NCBI GenBank assembly: GCA_009193035.1
Contig: SWDT01000001.1
Coordinates: 1,240,001 to 1,304,000, forward strand
Origin: Halicephalobus mephisto
Taxonomy: Eukaryota; Nematoda; Chromadorea; Rhabditida; Panagrolaimidae
Reading direction: 5' to 3'
Length of the DNA stretch: 64,000 nucleotides
Shown here in pieces: positions 1 to 11,007 of this stretch. Under the pieces are notes generated by a model. That model was given only the letters and a program-made list of their open reading frames with translations. It searched no databases and was not told the DNA's origin. Each line of letters starts with the position of its first letter. The first letter of the stretch is position 1. The position numbers and the translations under genes were made by a program.

Positions 1-1789
1 TTCCGAGGGCTTCGAAAACCTTCACCATTCTCCAACTAGGCCAAATCTGAACAGGTTCAATCTCGTGGGGAGTTTGGGTGCTAATTCCATAAGTAGCTAA
101 CATTGACTGGAGACGACTAGATTCAGCAATCAAGGCAATCTGAACAACAGGATCTCCATCCATACTTCCTTGGAAGGCTGAATGTCGATTGACACTTCTA
201 GGACGTTGACTGGCAGGTAGATGTCGATATATGGGATCCAGATCATTGGTATGGATCAGTTTGTTCCTCAATAGAAGAGTGATGAGGTAAATAGCATTGG
301 ACCATAAATGATGGCCAAATTCAATCGGATTAATGGCGTAGAAATCTTGACTGTTCGGATTGGTCCTTTCGTCTTCCATGTGATCTTCATCAATACAGTA
401 ACACTCAGGAACAACCATCAATCTAGCTGAAATCATGTTTTTAGCGAAACAAAAATGAGAAAAATTTACAATAATCTCCAGGAACCATCAAAGCCTCCAA
501 TTTCGCCCAGTACCGATCAGCGAGAGTCTGGTTTCCCTTCAGCTGAGCAGTCAAGGCAATGCAAGCAAAGAATCCTGGGAATTGACATTCTACTCCTCTG
601 AAACTGTAGGTTTCTTCTTCTGTAGAGTACCTCTTGGTCGTATCTTCGATTTCGGTCTTGTACCCGTCCCTGAGGAACCTTCTGATGCCAAATTTGCCTT
701 CTAGATGTCGTAGAATCTTGTTGAGAGTCTTATCGAAGAGGTTAGAGTCATGAGTAGCAAAAGCCGGCCAGCCAATCGCCATCAACAAAGCTGCATCTGT
801 GTTCTTCGAATTGCTTTCTCTCGGGAGGATGGTTTCAAACGTTGTCCTGTTCCTATTGTGGCCATCTATATCGACATAGATGACAGAAGCACTTGTTCCA
901 GCATGTCCATAAGCATTGAAACCATTCACGGCTTCGAGAGCAGCCTTCACAAGTCCCAGACTACTAGCATGGAGTTCGGGAACTCCGATATTATACCGAC
1001 TTCCTCTTTCCCACATCCCGAAATCCGGAGTCCGGTAAGTCCTCTCAATGTAGAACACGAGGTTCTGGAGAAAGGAGACTTCGTGCTGAGTGTAGATCAC
1101 TTGAGCGCCTCCAGCAGTCATCTCCACAAGAGCAAGGATGTATAGAGCCACAATGTCCATCTGAAGATGGTGGAAAGGAGACTTCATCTCCATTCCCGTC
1201 TGAAGATCGAAACGAGCATGAAGAGCGTACTCTGGAGAATTGTTGTCTTTGAACTTGTTCAACTGAAAGATATTCGTCAAGAATTAAGCGAATCCAGATT
1301 AAGCTCCAACCTTCTCAATCTGCTGCATCCAACAGAACAAGATCCCTCTCATCGTCTTGACCGCTGTTTGCTTCAGTTCAGTCACTCGTCCTCTATCGTC
1401 ATCTTGTCGTCTGGAATCGAGATTACGTAATATAAACATCCGTCAGATGGCTAAAATAACTTACTGATAAGCAACCGAACAAGCCCAACAAGCCAGAGCA
1501 CAGAAAATACTATCTTTCACATATCCAGTTTCTTTATGTGTGGAATATCGAGGAAATAGACCAGTTGTAACACTTTGGTATCGGATAATCAGTTTCTGAG
1601 CTGGAAATTTTATATCAATCGGGGAGTTTAAACTGTGAACTTACTTAGGTTGTAAATATGGTCAGCTCGATTCAAGGAATCCTCCACTACAGTCGGCTTA
1701 ACTATCTGCAAAGGCGTTAGATATGCTTGTGTCAGTCGTCGGAGTCGTTGATTCCTCCCAGGAGCTCCGGATCTCGATTTTACCGACAT
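1..1789 (-). CDS. PHKB: Phosphorylase b kinase regulatory subunit beta (5' part of gene, runs off left edge)
   Basis: Regulatory subunit of phosphorylase kinase, the cytosolic complex that activates glycogen phosphorylase. Exons on the minus strand: 1789-1645, 1600-1465, 1410-1311, 1262-470 and 426 to beyond base 1, giving about 533 in-frame residues. It matches the glucoamylase-like N-terminal region of PHKB along its length: [10 protein letters not shown] near residue 60, [67 protein letters not shown] and, near the left edge, [20 protein letters not shown]. The TYGI-TQTP stretch fits beta rather than alpha. The ATG at 1789 is the first in an open first exon, and no intron is needed before IVKPTV. 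The C-terminal half lies outside the window, so the CaaX or calmodulin-binding end cannot be assessed. Family assignment is strong; the exact first residue is less certain. Confidence 0.93.
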
Positions 1790-2209
1790 TTTGAAGAAAT
1801 ACTTGCAACACGTGAAAAGTCACTTGGGTTATTGGCACTCCGCACGTTGCTTGCGATGAACTTAAGTTTCACTCTGTCATCGCAAATCCTCACCGACTTT
1901 GGTCACATACATTCATTATCCAACAAAAAACAATAATAAATTAAAAGCTCGATTTCTTCTGTTCTTCCAGAAACTTTATGGATCGTTGAAGTCAGATTTC
2001 AAATTTGGTTCTAACGCGAAAAATGTCTCCGAAGTATTGTTAAACTTGTCAATGTTGGAAAAGTTTACTGATAATTTATTATTTCTTCTTATACTAAGGA
2101 CAGTTATAGATCATCTACAACTTTATTTATGACTAGCACAGGTTTTGGGTTTTGAATAAAGCTTCAAAAAAGATCATAAATAGGATGGCAATGAAGTAAA
2201 TGAGATCGT
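1790..2209. other. Spacer between PHKB and RNase kappa genes
   Basis: AT-rich noncoding sequence between the PHKB start and the RNase kappa stop codon, both on the minus strand. It should hold the PHKB promoter. Only short ORFs without protein-like composition were seen, and no clear motif. Confidence 0.6.
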
Positions 2210-2590
2210 CTAGAGAACCGGATTCTGATTGTACTTATTCTGCCAGAAGACAAGTATCAAAGTCACTAGGTACATCCCTGCGGCAATCCAGCACTGTATC
2301 GCCTTCTCTGAGTATTTCTGTTCAGCAACACTGAAATAAAACAAGATTCGTAGGGTTTTCATATATCGTTTTCCGACTTACGCTGGTGTAAATGGTTCTT
2401 CGCCAAAACTGAGATCAGGAAACAGTGTTACTGCTTGAGCATAGAAGAATACTCCTAGTAATCCGAGGAAGATGACACCCCAAACAGAGATGACCATACT
2501 GAAATCGGGATTTCATTCAAAATAACGAAATTGAGCGACTTACCAGAATGCTGACAGCTTCGGACCACATAATGGACACAGTTTCCGCAT
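2210..2590 (-). CDS. RNASEK: RNase kappa family protein (V-ATPase subunit f homologue)
   Basis: Small two-TM membrane protein of 94 residues. Exons 2590-2544, 2498-2382 and 2330-2210 have canonical GT-AG introns and close in frame. It starts MRKLCPLCGPKLSAF, has a first TM segment around residues 18-35 (ISVWGVIFLGLLGVFFY), a polar loop ending in FGEEPFTPAV, and a second TM segment around 63-83 (QCWIAAGMYLVTLILVF). The CGPK-L start, WGV-F-G-LG-FF stretch and CWIAAG motif match the RNASEK family. RNASEK was first described as a ribonuclease and was later found in structures of the mammalian V-ATPase Vo sector as subunit f. The gene lies head to head with V-ATPase subunit e, which supports the V-ATPase role. 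Ribonuclease activity cannot be judged from sequence. Confidence 0.9.
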
Positions 2591-3060
2591 ATTTAAAGCA
2601 AAATTGAAATAATAAATTAATTGAGATCAATAATAAATTTCCGCAATGTCCAATATTGGAAAAGGGAAATTGAAAAGACGGAGAAAACTTTCGCGGCGGG
2701 AAATTGACGTTTCGCCAACGATTTTTGGTCTCGGTCGAAGATTCGGAGTCGAGTCGATTCATTTCCTTATTTCGGCGTTTATCCTTCTATATTCAGTATT
2801 ATTTTATTTTTTTCCAGTATTATTTCACTAATACGGTTGTCGTTGGGGGTAACAATCGATTATTGATGCACTTTCCGTATACATACAAAATTTAAACTTG
2901 TTTTTCGTTTTTTATATATGTTGGCAACTCACTTTTTGCTTATGAATCATCTTTCCCACTTAATTTCATTGATTTTTCCATTAATTTCATATTGGTTGGC
3001 GTGATATCGACTATTAACCTCGTTATTGTAACGGTCACTAACTTGTTCGTTTCAGTCAGC
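2591..3060. promoter_or_regulatory. Candidate bidirectional promoter: RNase kappa (-) / V-ATPase e (+)
   Basis: A 470-bp interval separates the two divergent start codons. On the plus side it ends with TTCGTTTCAG five bases before the subunit e ATG, which looks like an outron or trans-splice acceptor, so part of the interval is probably transcribed. No TATA box was singled out. Promoter function is inferred from gene layout only. Confidence 0.5.
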
Positions 3061-3377
3061 ATGTCAGTGTGGATTCCACTTGTTGCAGTCACTGCTTTCT
3101 GGGCTGTTGTCGGTATTGGCGGGCCTCTCTTCGTCCCTAGTGGTCCTAACAAAGGTAAGTAGCGACTTAAAATCGTTTTCGAATCATTTCGATATATGAC
3201 ACGCTTGCAGGGATCATCCAGACAATGATCGTTCTTACTGCAGTTTGCTGTCACTTGTTTTGGATTGTTGTGTATCTTCATCAGCTCAACCCACTGATTG
3301 GACCTCAGATATCTGTAAGGACAGTGATGTGGATCTCGGAAATGTGGGGAGATGCCAAGCATCCAGTCAACAATTAA
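3061..3377 (+). CDS. vha-17: V-type proton ATPase subunit e (VHA-17-like)
   Basis: Small hydrophobic subunit of the membrane (Vo) sector of the vacuolar proton pump. Exons 3061-3154 and 3211-3377 give 86 residues. Two TM segments are visible: residues about 5-26 (IPLVAVTAFWAVVGIGGPLF) and 37-56 (TMIVLTAVCCHLFWIVVYL). Family markers are GPNKGIIQ, AVCC-LFW and HQLNPLIGPQI, followed by WISE-WGDA and a C-terminal NN. The WISE-WGD...NN tail closely resembles nematode VHA-17 and differs from insect copies, which supports a nematode source. A TTTCAG acceptor lies five bases before the ATG, consistent with trans-splicing. It is divergently paired with RNASEK, another Vo component. Confidence 0.95.
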
Positions 3378-3723
3378 GTAGTTTACTTAATTTCTATTCT
3401 TGACTCTTATTCACTTCCAGGGTGAAATTTCCAGTCCCGTTGCGAATTCATTAATTAATTGTATTAGTAAAAACTGTAAATTTCACTACGTAAAAAGATT
3501 TATTTAGAGATTTAATAGTGCCACTATAAAATTATGTAGTTTTGTGAAGGTGATTTTCTACCTAGATTTCTCTCCTGGGATTTCCCCATTTTCAGATTTG
3601 TAATGACGATCAAAGTGCTGTTTTCACGATATGAATTGATAAAGGTACTAGTTTTCTGTCAGAATGTTTTCCTTTAAAAATAGTTTTCAAATTTCCCACA
3701 GCTGTTTAATTTTGAATTTGTCA
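3378..3723. other. Spacer between convergent V-ATPase e and orphan gene
   Basis: AT-rich 3' flank shared by two convergent genes. No coding or repeat signal seen. Confidence 0.6.
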
Positions 3724-4631
3724 TCATACAGCTGCTTTTTTAGCCCGATATTCTTTGATTACGGTCATGATTTGCGGAAAGCCTTCTTGAATCATTTGAA
3801 TCAGTCCAAAACATAACATGAGGATTCGTGTTTCATTTTCGGTGTTTTGATTCCAGTCGACGATTATTGTGTTTTCTTTGAAAATTGAATTTTGGGGTTG
3901 AATCTGGAATTGCTTAAATTATTTGGCCTTGGAATTAAACCTACCTGGCCAAGGTTATTAGCTTGACTTCTGACGACCCACCAATTTGGAACAAAAGAAC
4001 AGCCACATAAGGAGATTAATTGACGAAGGAAATTTGTCGTCGAATCAATTTGACATCGACTGACCTCGTCCATGTTGGACAGTATTTGCCAGTTTCCGTG
4101 GTGAGTAAGGTCGATAATTTCGTATATTTTCATACCTAAAAATGGTAATTTACAAAATAAAAACGAATATTACCTGAGATTGGATGGCGAATTTTGGCAT
4201 TAACAGGACCTTCGTGTTCATCTTCAATGTCAGCAAATACGACACTTGCGATTCTTTTTTGACCTTCGAAAAGTACCAATTCTTCCGCGGATAACTGAGC
4301 CCACAGTATCTCCTGGGATTGTCCATCTTCTGTTATTTTGAAATCGACAGGATCGAAGTTGGTGACGTCATGGAGTACGTAATTCTTCATTGCATATTGC
4401 ATCTGAAAATTTTAAAATCAAAGTTATAAATGATTAATAAGTTACTTTTTTTACGTCGGTGATTTTAATTAAAACACGTGTAGTTGTCTGAAGACAAAGA
4501 AGAGGATCCAATTTCGTCAACTGAGGAGCAATTACGGTCGAGAACCTTCTGGCTGTTCTGGAGATCTGAGCCGACATGACGCTGGAACCTCTTCGGATTT
4601 TGTCGATGCTGTTTCTTTTTTTGTTCGACAT
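3724..4631 (-). CDS. Orphan protein, possibly tubby/scramblase-like fold
   Basis: Not recognised with confidence. Exons 4631-4446, 4402-4174, 4135-3945 and 3903-3724 join in frame to 261 residues. The N-terminal 35 residues are basic and Ser-rich (MSNKKRNSIDKIRRGSS...), with no signal peptide or TM helix. The rest alternates short beta-like stretches, for example YVLHDVTNFDPVDFKITEDG, LVLFEGQKRIASVVFADIED and MKIYEIIDLTHHGNWQI. The C-terminus has a hydrophobic helix (RILMLCFGLIQMIQE) and a basic tail ending KKAAV. That layout resembles tubby C-terminal-like or scramblase-like domains, but no diagnostic motif is present and this is only a suggestion. TTTTAG five bases before the ATG suggests a trans-spliced message. 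The gene model is good; the function is unknown. Confidence 0.7.
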
Positions 4632-4892
4632 TTCGACTAAAATTTCTAATTCTAAAATTCTACAAATAAAAAATAAATAAATTGATTTATTTTAAAAATT
4701 ATAAAAAAAATAAAACTAGGAAAATGAGGCCAATCTAAACTGCAAAAAATGGAAAACGAGGACATGAGGCAGTTTGACAAGGTGGTTTTTTCTGTTAGAA
4801 TTGTAACCGTTGCAAATTGATTCCAATAATGTTCCTGTTAAAAAACATGACGTATCTCGACGTTCTTTCGTCAGAAGAAGCTGATTCATCTA

Positions 4893-5219
4893 CAGTAAAA
4901 CTTGAATATAAGATACCCCTTGGGACTGGAGAAAGTGTATTTTATAACAAAGGATATATTATAGCTGGGGTAAATTTAAAAACAGACAAACTAAATTCAC
5001 TCATTTACGCCTTATTTTGTAACAAAGGATATAGTATATCTGAGGATAAATTTAAAAACAGACAAACTGAATTCACTCATTTACACAGTATTTTGCAACA
5101 AAGGATATACTGTAGCTGGGGGTAAATTTAAAAACAGACTAACCAAACTCACTCATTTACACCGTATGCTAAATCCGAGATATGTTATAATCGAGGTGTT
5201 TTATATCCAAGTTCTACAG
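4893..5219. mobile_element. Pogo/Tc1-like MITE with triplicated core
   Basis: The ends form an imperfect inverted repeat: the left end begins CAGTAAAACTTGAATATAA, and the right end read in reverse is close to CTGTAGAACTTGGATATAA. TA dinucleotides flank both ends (4891-4892 and 5220-5221), as for Tc1/mariner/pogo insertions. The core holds three tandem copies of a unit of about 76 bp (approximately 4938-5012, 5013-5090, 5091-5165) containing AACAAAGGATATA and ACTCATTTAC. A second copy with one core unit lies at 26730-26905. No transposase is present, so it is non-autonomous. Confidence 0.75.
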
Positions 5220-5221
5220 TA

Positions 5222-7350
5222 TAGAACTACTGTAACTGGTTTCTGTTGTGATGTTTATTTATTTTTTGTCGAAATTTATTTTAATAAATATTCTGACAAA
5301 ATTTATTTTTTCTCAATTAAGAAAGTACCCGGTGGCCTTTTTACAACACCAAAATGGAAATTTAAAATGTATTTCCGTCTTCCGATTCTGCGGTACAAAC
5401 TGCGCGAAATGAACATCGACGACAGCAGGAGCACCTTTGTGGTCGAAAGAGAAACTTGCGTTCTGAGCCAGCAATCGTCTTTTCTGAGGCATCATCTCGC
5501 TTGTTCTTGACAGCTGGGGAGGGTTTCATTGCGCACGAAGGTTCTTTCCCACCTTTCCTCCTGCACTCCTCGACGATCGATTACAAATCTCATTTACGGC
5601 TATTGAGTCGCAATTTTTCTATCATGAGCAGTTGGTGGAAGAAGATCAAACTCCTCGGATGTCGGGGGAAGCTAATAAGGATATCCAGGGAGTCCAAAGG
5701 GGTAAGTCTGAAGTTTCAATTCAGTTGAGTCAATTAAAAAATTATTTTTTATTTAAAATTGAATATTTTGAAAATTACCTGTTTTTTCACTTTTTCGGAT
5801 TTATTCATTTCAAAGAACAGTTAAATCTATCTGCAAATATTTGCGCCCGATTTTGGCCGACAGCCAGACTGGCTTGCCTCGGGCAATCTGATTCAGAATT
5901 TCTTCCATCTTTATTTGTAGCCACAATTCAACTGTTTATTCGACTAATTAAAACAACCACTCAAAAAATAAAAACAATTTCAATATTTTTGGATTTTTTT
6001 TTTGGTTGTTTCCGTGTTAGGTTGCTCCATGACCGCAGGGCTTTCTGGAATTAGAAGCAGACAGGCACTTGGAGGCACACTCGTCGTCACTCCCCTTGAG
6101 TAGTTTACAAATTAAGGACATTTTTCTCCTTGTTGGAAAACATTAATGTTGATTTTCCTCTCAAAGACGTGACCTATTCTCACCTTTGATTTCTTCCATT
6201 GTCAGATTGGAAGCTGACCGATGGGACACGGAGCGTAGCTTCACAAAGAGTACCGCGCAAATGACAATCCAAAAACCTCTACAGTTTTTTCCTCAGCTTG
6301 TGCTTTTTCAAGTGGACCAAGAAAGTGTTGTTTCTCAACAGACATTCATTGTTGAAGGAAGGGAAGAGTCCCGACGTGTTTCTCCTTCGCACATTGGGAA
6401 ACAAAAGACGCTTTTATGGACGCCAATCCATGTGCCGCTGGCCTTATCCGTCTTGTATCAATTTTGACGTTTTTGGGTGTGGTTGACCTTCATTATCGAG
6501 ACCCCCGTTTTTTGAAACTACTTGAAATACTTGGAAATAAATTTTTTTCTGCAATTACTTTCAGAAAGAAACTTATTTGTCAGACATGTTTGTTCTAAGT
6601 AATGATTGTCTAGAACCGTTTATTTTCCAGCATTATCGCAGCTGGAGACAAGTCTGGCTTTTGACCTTTTGGATACGTGTTTTCTCTATAAAAAAGCCCA
6701 GAAATTTCATATTTGGTCGTTTTTCTCTGTTTGCTTTACTCGAGTAGCCAAGTGATCTGCTTCAACCTCAAACGCGCTGATCCCCTCTCGCTACTGCTGG
6801 AGCTACCTCCAACTCCCGGTCCCACTTTTCTTTCCTCTCTCGTTTTCCTTACTAATGAGCCGATCGGTGGGTAATTGATTCAGAGGACCCGAAACGGGTC
6901 ATAAACGATCGTGATCCTAATCCGGATGGCCCCGATTTCTCCAGAGCTGTTTTCAATCGAGATTAACGCCAGTTCGATACTCAACTTTTATTAAAAAGCA
7001 GTTTTAATTCTTGAATTTTTCGATCCGGAATCTAGTTTTTACTTTTTTAAAAGTATTTTCTCAGTTTATTCTCGAATTCTTTTTAGAAACACAGGGAGGT
7101 CGTAAAATAGTTGAGCTGTGACTGCTTGCTCGAAGGATCCAGTCCTAGTCGCTGCCCCTCACTGATTTGCATACGTGTAATTTTTCATTTTATTGTACGA
7201 GCAAAAGCAATTTTCATGAATAAGGAAATTTTTTGTCTTTTTAAACGGAAAATTGTTTTCATTTCTGGCATTGTTGATTGTTGTTATTTTTGTCCTGAAT
7301 GGACTGCGTCCAGTTTTATGGATTTGTGCAGTTGTCCTTCTTTTTGAGCA
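5222..7350. other. Long 5' flank of RASGEF1, no confirmed gene
   Basis: Several ORFs of 60-140 codons occur, but none resembles a known protein and none could be spliced into the downstream RASGEF1 frame without meeting stops. At about 5632-5704 an open stretch ends in a good donor (AAAGGG|GTAAGT), and an acceptor lies near 6206. Joined, the frames stop quickly, so these may be 5' UTR exons or chance. GC content rises around 6750-6950, next to a TATA-like box at 6687. Noncoding exons of RASGEF1 may lie here. Confidence 0.4.
6687..6696 (+). promoter_or_regulatory. TATA-like box upstream of RASGEF1
   Basis: TATAAAAAAG lies in the sequence CTC-TATAAAAAAG-CCC, followed within about 35 bp by a pyrimidine-rich stretch that could hold a start site. 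It is 660 bp upstream of the first candidate RASGEF1 ATG and faces it. One motif in an AT-rich genome is weak evidence. Confidence 0.25.
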
Positions 7351-10300
7351 ATGTCTGGAGTCTCTTTCAAAGTAGCTCCATCTTCGAAAAGGCTAGCTCA
7401 TGACCAGGCCAAAGTCCGGCTTTTTGAAATTTTTCGTTTTGCAGTTTTTAGATTTATTTTTAATGAATTTTTTCAGTCCGAAGTCATGTTGGCTTCTATT
7501 CAGAATCATGATTTGAACACTCAGATAACCACTAGTCAGAATGAAGAAAGTGAAAATACAGAAACAACGTCGAGTGTAGATGATCCTGGACCTTCTGTTC
7601 TTCATGAAGAGAAAATTATCTACAGTTCGGATGGAGTCATCGTCAGCGGAGCGGCTGATGCTCTTCTGAGTCAGATGCTCCCAACACCGACTTATTCTGC
7701 GGACAAGGAGACTGTTTTCACTTTGTTGTTGAATCTGAGGGCGTTTATCTCCCCGGCTGAATTGCTGCATAAAGTTTTACAAGTATGTTTTTGTGTAAAG
7801 TCGATTTAATGGGTTATTGTTTTTAGCATTGCATGTTTGAGCAAAACTCGACGGGAGACAACTTCCGGAAAGAGTGCAGAACAAAGATGTTCGATCATAT
7901 GTATCTGTTTTGCGAGGAATGGACAACGAGTATTCCCTACGATTTCCGGGAACCCCCCATGCGGGACCGATTACTCGAGATCTTCCATCTCTGTAGCGTG
8001 GACCCCACTCATCAGAGAAGATGTGACGAACTCATGTTCAACTTGAGGACATCCTTGAGCAAACTCGAGAGATACGAAGTTGCCCTTAGGAGTCTCCATC
8101 AGAATATTGAAGATCCTCCATCAACAACGGATCAGCTAATCGGATTATCCAGTATCTGTCCCGATCCTTTGGTCGTAGCCCAACAACTCGCTCATATTGA
8201 GCTCGAAAGATTGAGTATGATCGGAGCAGACGAGTTTGTAGAGATGCTAAAATCAGGCAAAATTGATGATCTCGGATTTGTACCTCAAAACGCCAAAACT
8301 GCAAACATTAGGTACTATGTCGAATGGTTCAACCAACTCACTAATCTCGTTGCCACAGAAATTCTCAGACATTCTAGGAAAAAATACAGGGTAAAAACGA
8401 TTGAATACTTTATCGAAGTCGCTAAGGAATGCATCAACGTTGGAAATTTCAATTCTCTTATGTCTATTGTTGCTGGATTATCTTTGCAGCCTGTAAGTCG
8501 ATTAAAGAAAACAGTAAGTCGCCGTTATATTGGATTAGGTTATTGAAAAGTCGGTTTTAGTGGTCCAGAGTGGAAAAAAGTAAATTAGAAATCCTCCAAC
8601 ATCAACTAGACCCTTCTGGAAACTTCCTCAGCTACAGAGCAACCCTCAAGGCAGCCATCTGGAGGTCAGAAGGAGCGAAACAAGACGCGGAAAGAGTGAT
8701 AATTCCGTTCTTCGGATTGCTAATGAAGGATCTCTATCTCCTGTTCCGTCGATGTGTCATGCCGTTGCCCAATGGCCATCTCAACTACGCCGTAAGTTAT
8801 TTATTTTCCAATTTTTTCTTAACTATACAGTAATTTTAAATTTTTCTCTCAATTATACAGTAATTTTTTAATTTTTCCTTAACTATACAGTAATTTTAAA
8901 TTTTTCTCCCAACTATACTGTAATTTTTAAATTTTTTTTCAATTATACAGTAATTTTTAATTTTTTTCTCAATTATATTTTTAATTTTTCCTTAACTATA
9001 CAGTAATTTTTAATTTTTCTCTCAATTATACAGTAATTTTTTAATTTTTTTTTAACTATACTGTAAATTATTTTTAAATTTTCCTCTTAATTATGTTTAT
9101 AAAGAAATCAATTTTAAAATTAAGATCAAATTTGTAATTTATCCGTAACTCTGAGACATGACAGTTGGTTTAAAATTACTCTTTAATTTAGGTCAATTTT
9201 CTGTATTCTTAAAAATTGAAATCCAAGCTTAACTATGCTTTTATATTTAAAGTAATTTCATCGGCTTAATTCAAAATAAAAAAAATAATTTTTAAACTTT
9301 CTGAAAACTTAATTCAATTTTCCGTAGCACTAAAAGTCACAAGATTAATTGTATTCAAAAGTTAAATTATATAGTTATTTTTAATTTTTCCATAAAGCAA
9401 AATTTAAAAAGTAAGAAAAATAAATATTTTTAGAATATTTTTATTTAAAAAATTATTTCAAACAATTTTTTATTTTAATTTTTCAGACAAGTTTGAAAAT
9501 TTGAATTTCACAAAAATTGAATAAAAATCTAAATTAGCATCTGAAATTTAAATTTTTAAAAATTTTTTGAAATTTAAATTTTTAAAATTTTTGAAATTTA
9601 AATTTTTAAAAATTTTTGAAATTTTAATTTAAAATAATTTTGAAATATTTTTAGTTTTTAATTTTATAAAAAAATGAAGGTTTTAATTAATATTTGTTCC
9701 TCATCAAAAATACAAACTTGGCATTATTCATACTTTTTGAAAATTAATTTTTTAATTTTTAAATTTAGAAATTTTCAAAAAAAATATATAAAAATTTTCA
9801 AACAAGTTACATAAAAAATTCGATAAACATATTTATGTATTTTTTCCACAATAGTTTGATTTAATTTTAAAGTTTTTTGGAAATGAACAATGTTGAATTT
9901 ATTTAATTGCAAATTTTCAGATGTTTTCTCAATTTACCGAGAATATCAGGAACATTTTGAAATGGAAAAGTCGGCCATGTCCATTTGCGCGAAATTCCCA
10001 GGTGCTCCAATATCTCCTTCTAGCGGCTAATTACTCCGAGACAAGTTTGTCAACTAATGAGATGTTGTTATTGATGAAAAATTTGTTTCAGACATGTTAA
10101 AACTTTCTTATGATTACGAGATGGCCGAATTGTCAGCTGAAAAAGAGCAATACAAACGACTACGGTAAGTCAGAAACTGCTTTTTCTCCGTTTTGAAGAT
10201 GGACGAGGTTTTATTCTGGAAATAAATCCACTATAGGGAGCTCTCCAAGTCCGCAGCATGAATACCGATTTGATTCGAGCTTAACTTCGACTGATATCCT

Positions 10301-11007
10301 TTCATGGTCTCCTTCCCTTCAATTAAGCCCGTTTGTGAAACCTCGATTTATTTTGAGCTTAATTAATGAACAGATGTTAGATGAATAAAATACATTATTG
10401 AATTTCAAGGATGATACAGTAAAAATCCTACGGAATTCAAGTTTTGAAATTTGTTTTTGAACGTTGTTTTTTGATCTTTTCAAACACGGCACAAAATTGC
10501 CATGTCATGACAATTGAGATTTGTCTATTTCACGGTTCGTTGAATCCTGGATTTTGTTAATCTTGGGTTGTTGAAATTGTTCGTCTATTCTTCGAATGAA
10601 ATCCAGATTATTTTTTATGCCGTATGAAATCATACTTCCGAATCCGGCTCAAAAGTGAATTTTTTATGAATTTCGTTCCACCGTCGTCAAGGCTTCACTT
10701 GACAATTTTTGATTTATTCCTGGATTCTTTAAGAGTTAAAAAAATACATAATTTTAAGTGCGAAATAAGCAATTTTCACACAATTTTGTTTTATACTAAT
10801 TTTTAATCTAGTTCTATTTTACAAAAACAAATTCCCCCCGGCATTTTACGATAAATAAATAATAAACATGTCTTTTGACCAGTTAATCATTTGCAAATCA
10901 GAGATACTCCTTATAATGTGCCATTTGAGCCCCAGCTAAGCAGCCGATTATTTTTTTTCCACAGCAACTTGGAATTCGGGCCTCCAAGCACTACCGGAAG
11001 GACGTGA
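7351..11007 (+). CDS. RASGEF1: RasGEF domain-containing family member 1 orthologue
   Basis: Guanine-nucleotide exchange factor for Ras/Rap-type GTPases. The supported exons are 7477 (or upstream)-7782, 7827-8513, 8561-8791, 9921-10044, 10092-10164 and 10965-11007. From the ATG at 7486 they give 484 residues. A RasGEF N-motif is at about residues 50-100 (ETVFTLLLNLRAFISPAELL). The CDC25-type catalytic domain contains DPLVVAQQLAHIELERLS, ILRHSRKKYRVKTIEYFIEV, CINVGNFNSLMSIVAGL, PVSRLKKTWSRV, DPSGNFLSYR and LPNGHLNY, all in RASGEF1 order. Two upstream starts are possible. MSGVSFK at 7351 can splice in frame over an intron 7372-7476 or be read straight through. MSRS near 6855 can also splice in frame to 7477. 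Intron 4 (8792-9920) is long and repetitive. The last exon adds a short, weakly supported tail. Confidence 0.88.
8792..9920 (+). repeat. AT-rich intronic tandem repeat in RASGEF1
   Basis: The 1.13-kb intron between RASGEF1 exons 3 and 4 begins with about nine degenerate copies (8815-9070) of a unit near 30 bp, typified by TTAACTATACAGTAATTTT and TTTCTCTCAATTATACAGT. It continues as low-complexity A/T with local TTTAAAATTTTTGAAATTT repeats around 9540-9640. Neither strand codes. Confidence 0.8.

Noticed and set aside
4817..5125. 102-codon ORF across the repeat near 5 kb
   Set aside because: It is produced by the tandem 76-bp core of the pogo-like MITE and repeats the same residues; not a gene.
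5313..5495. 60-codon minus-strand ORF beginning MMPQKRRLLAQNASF
   Set aside because: Short, no donor of good quality at its end, and its last codons read through AT-rich repeat flank.
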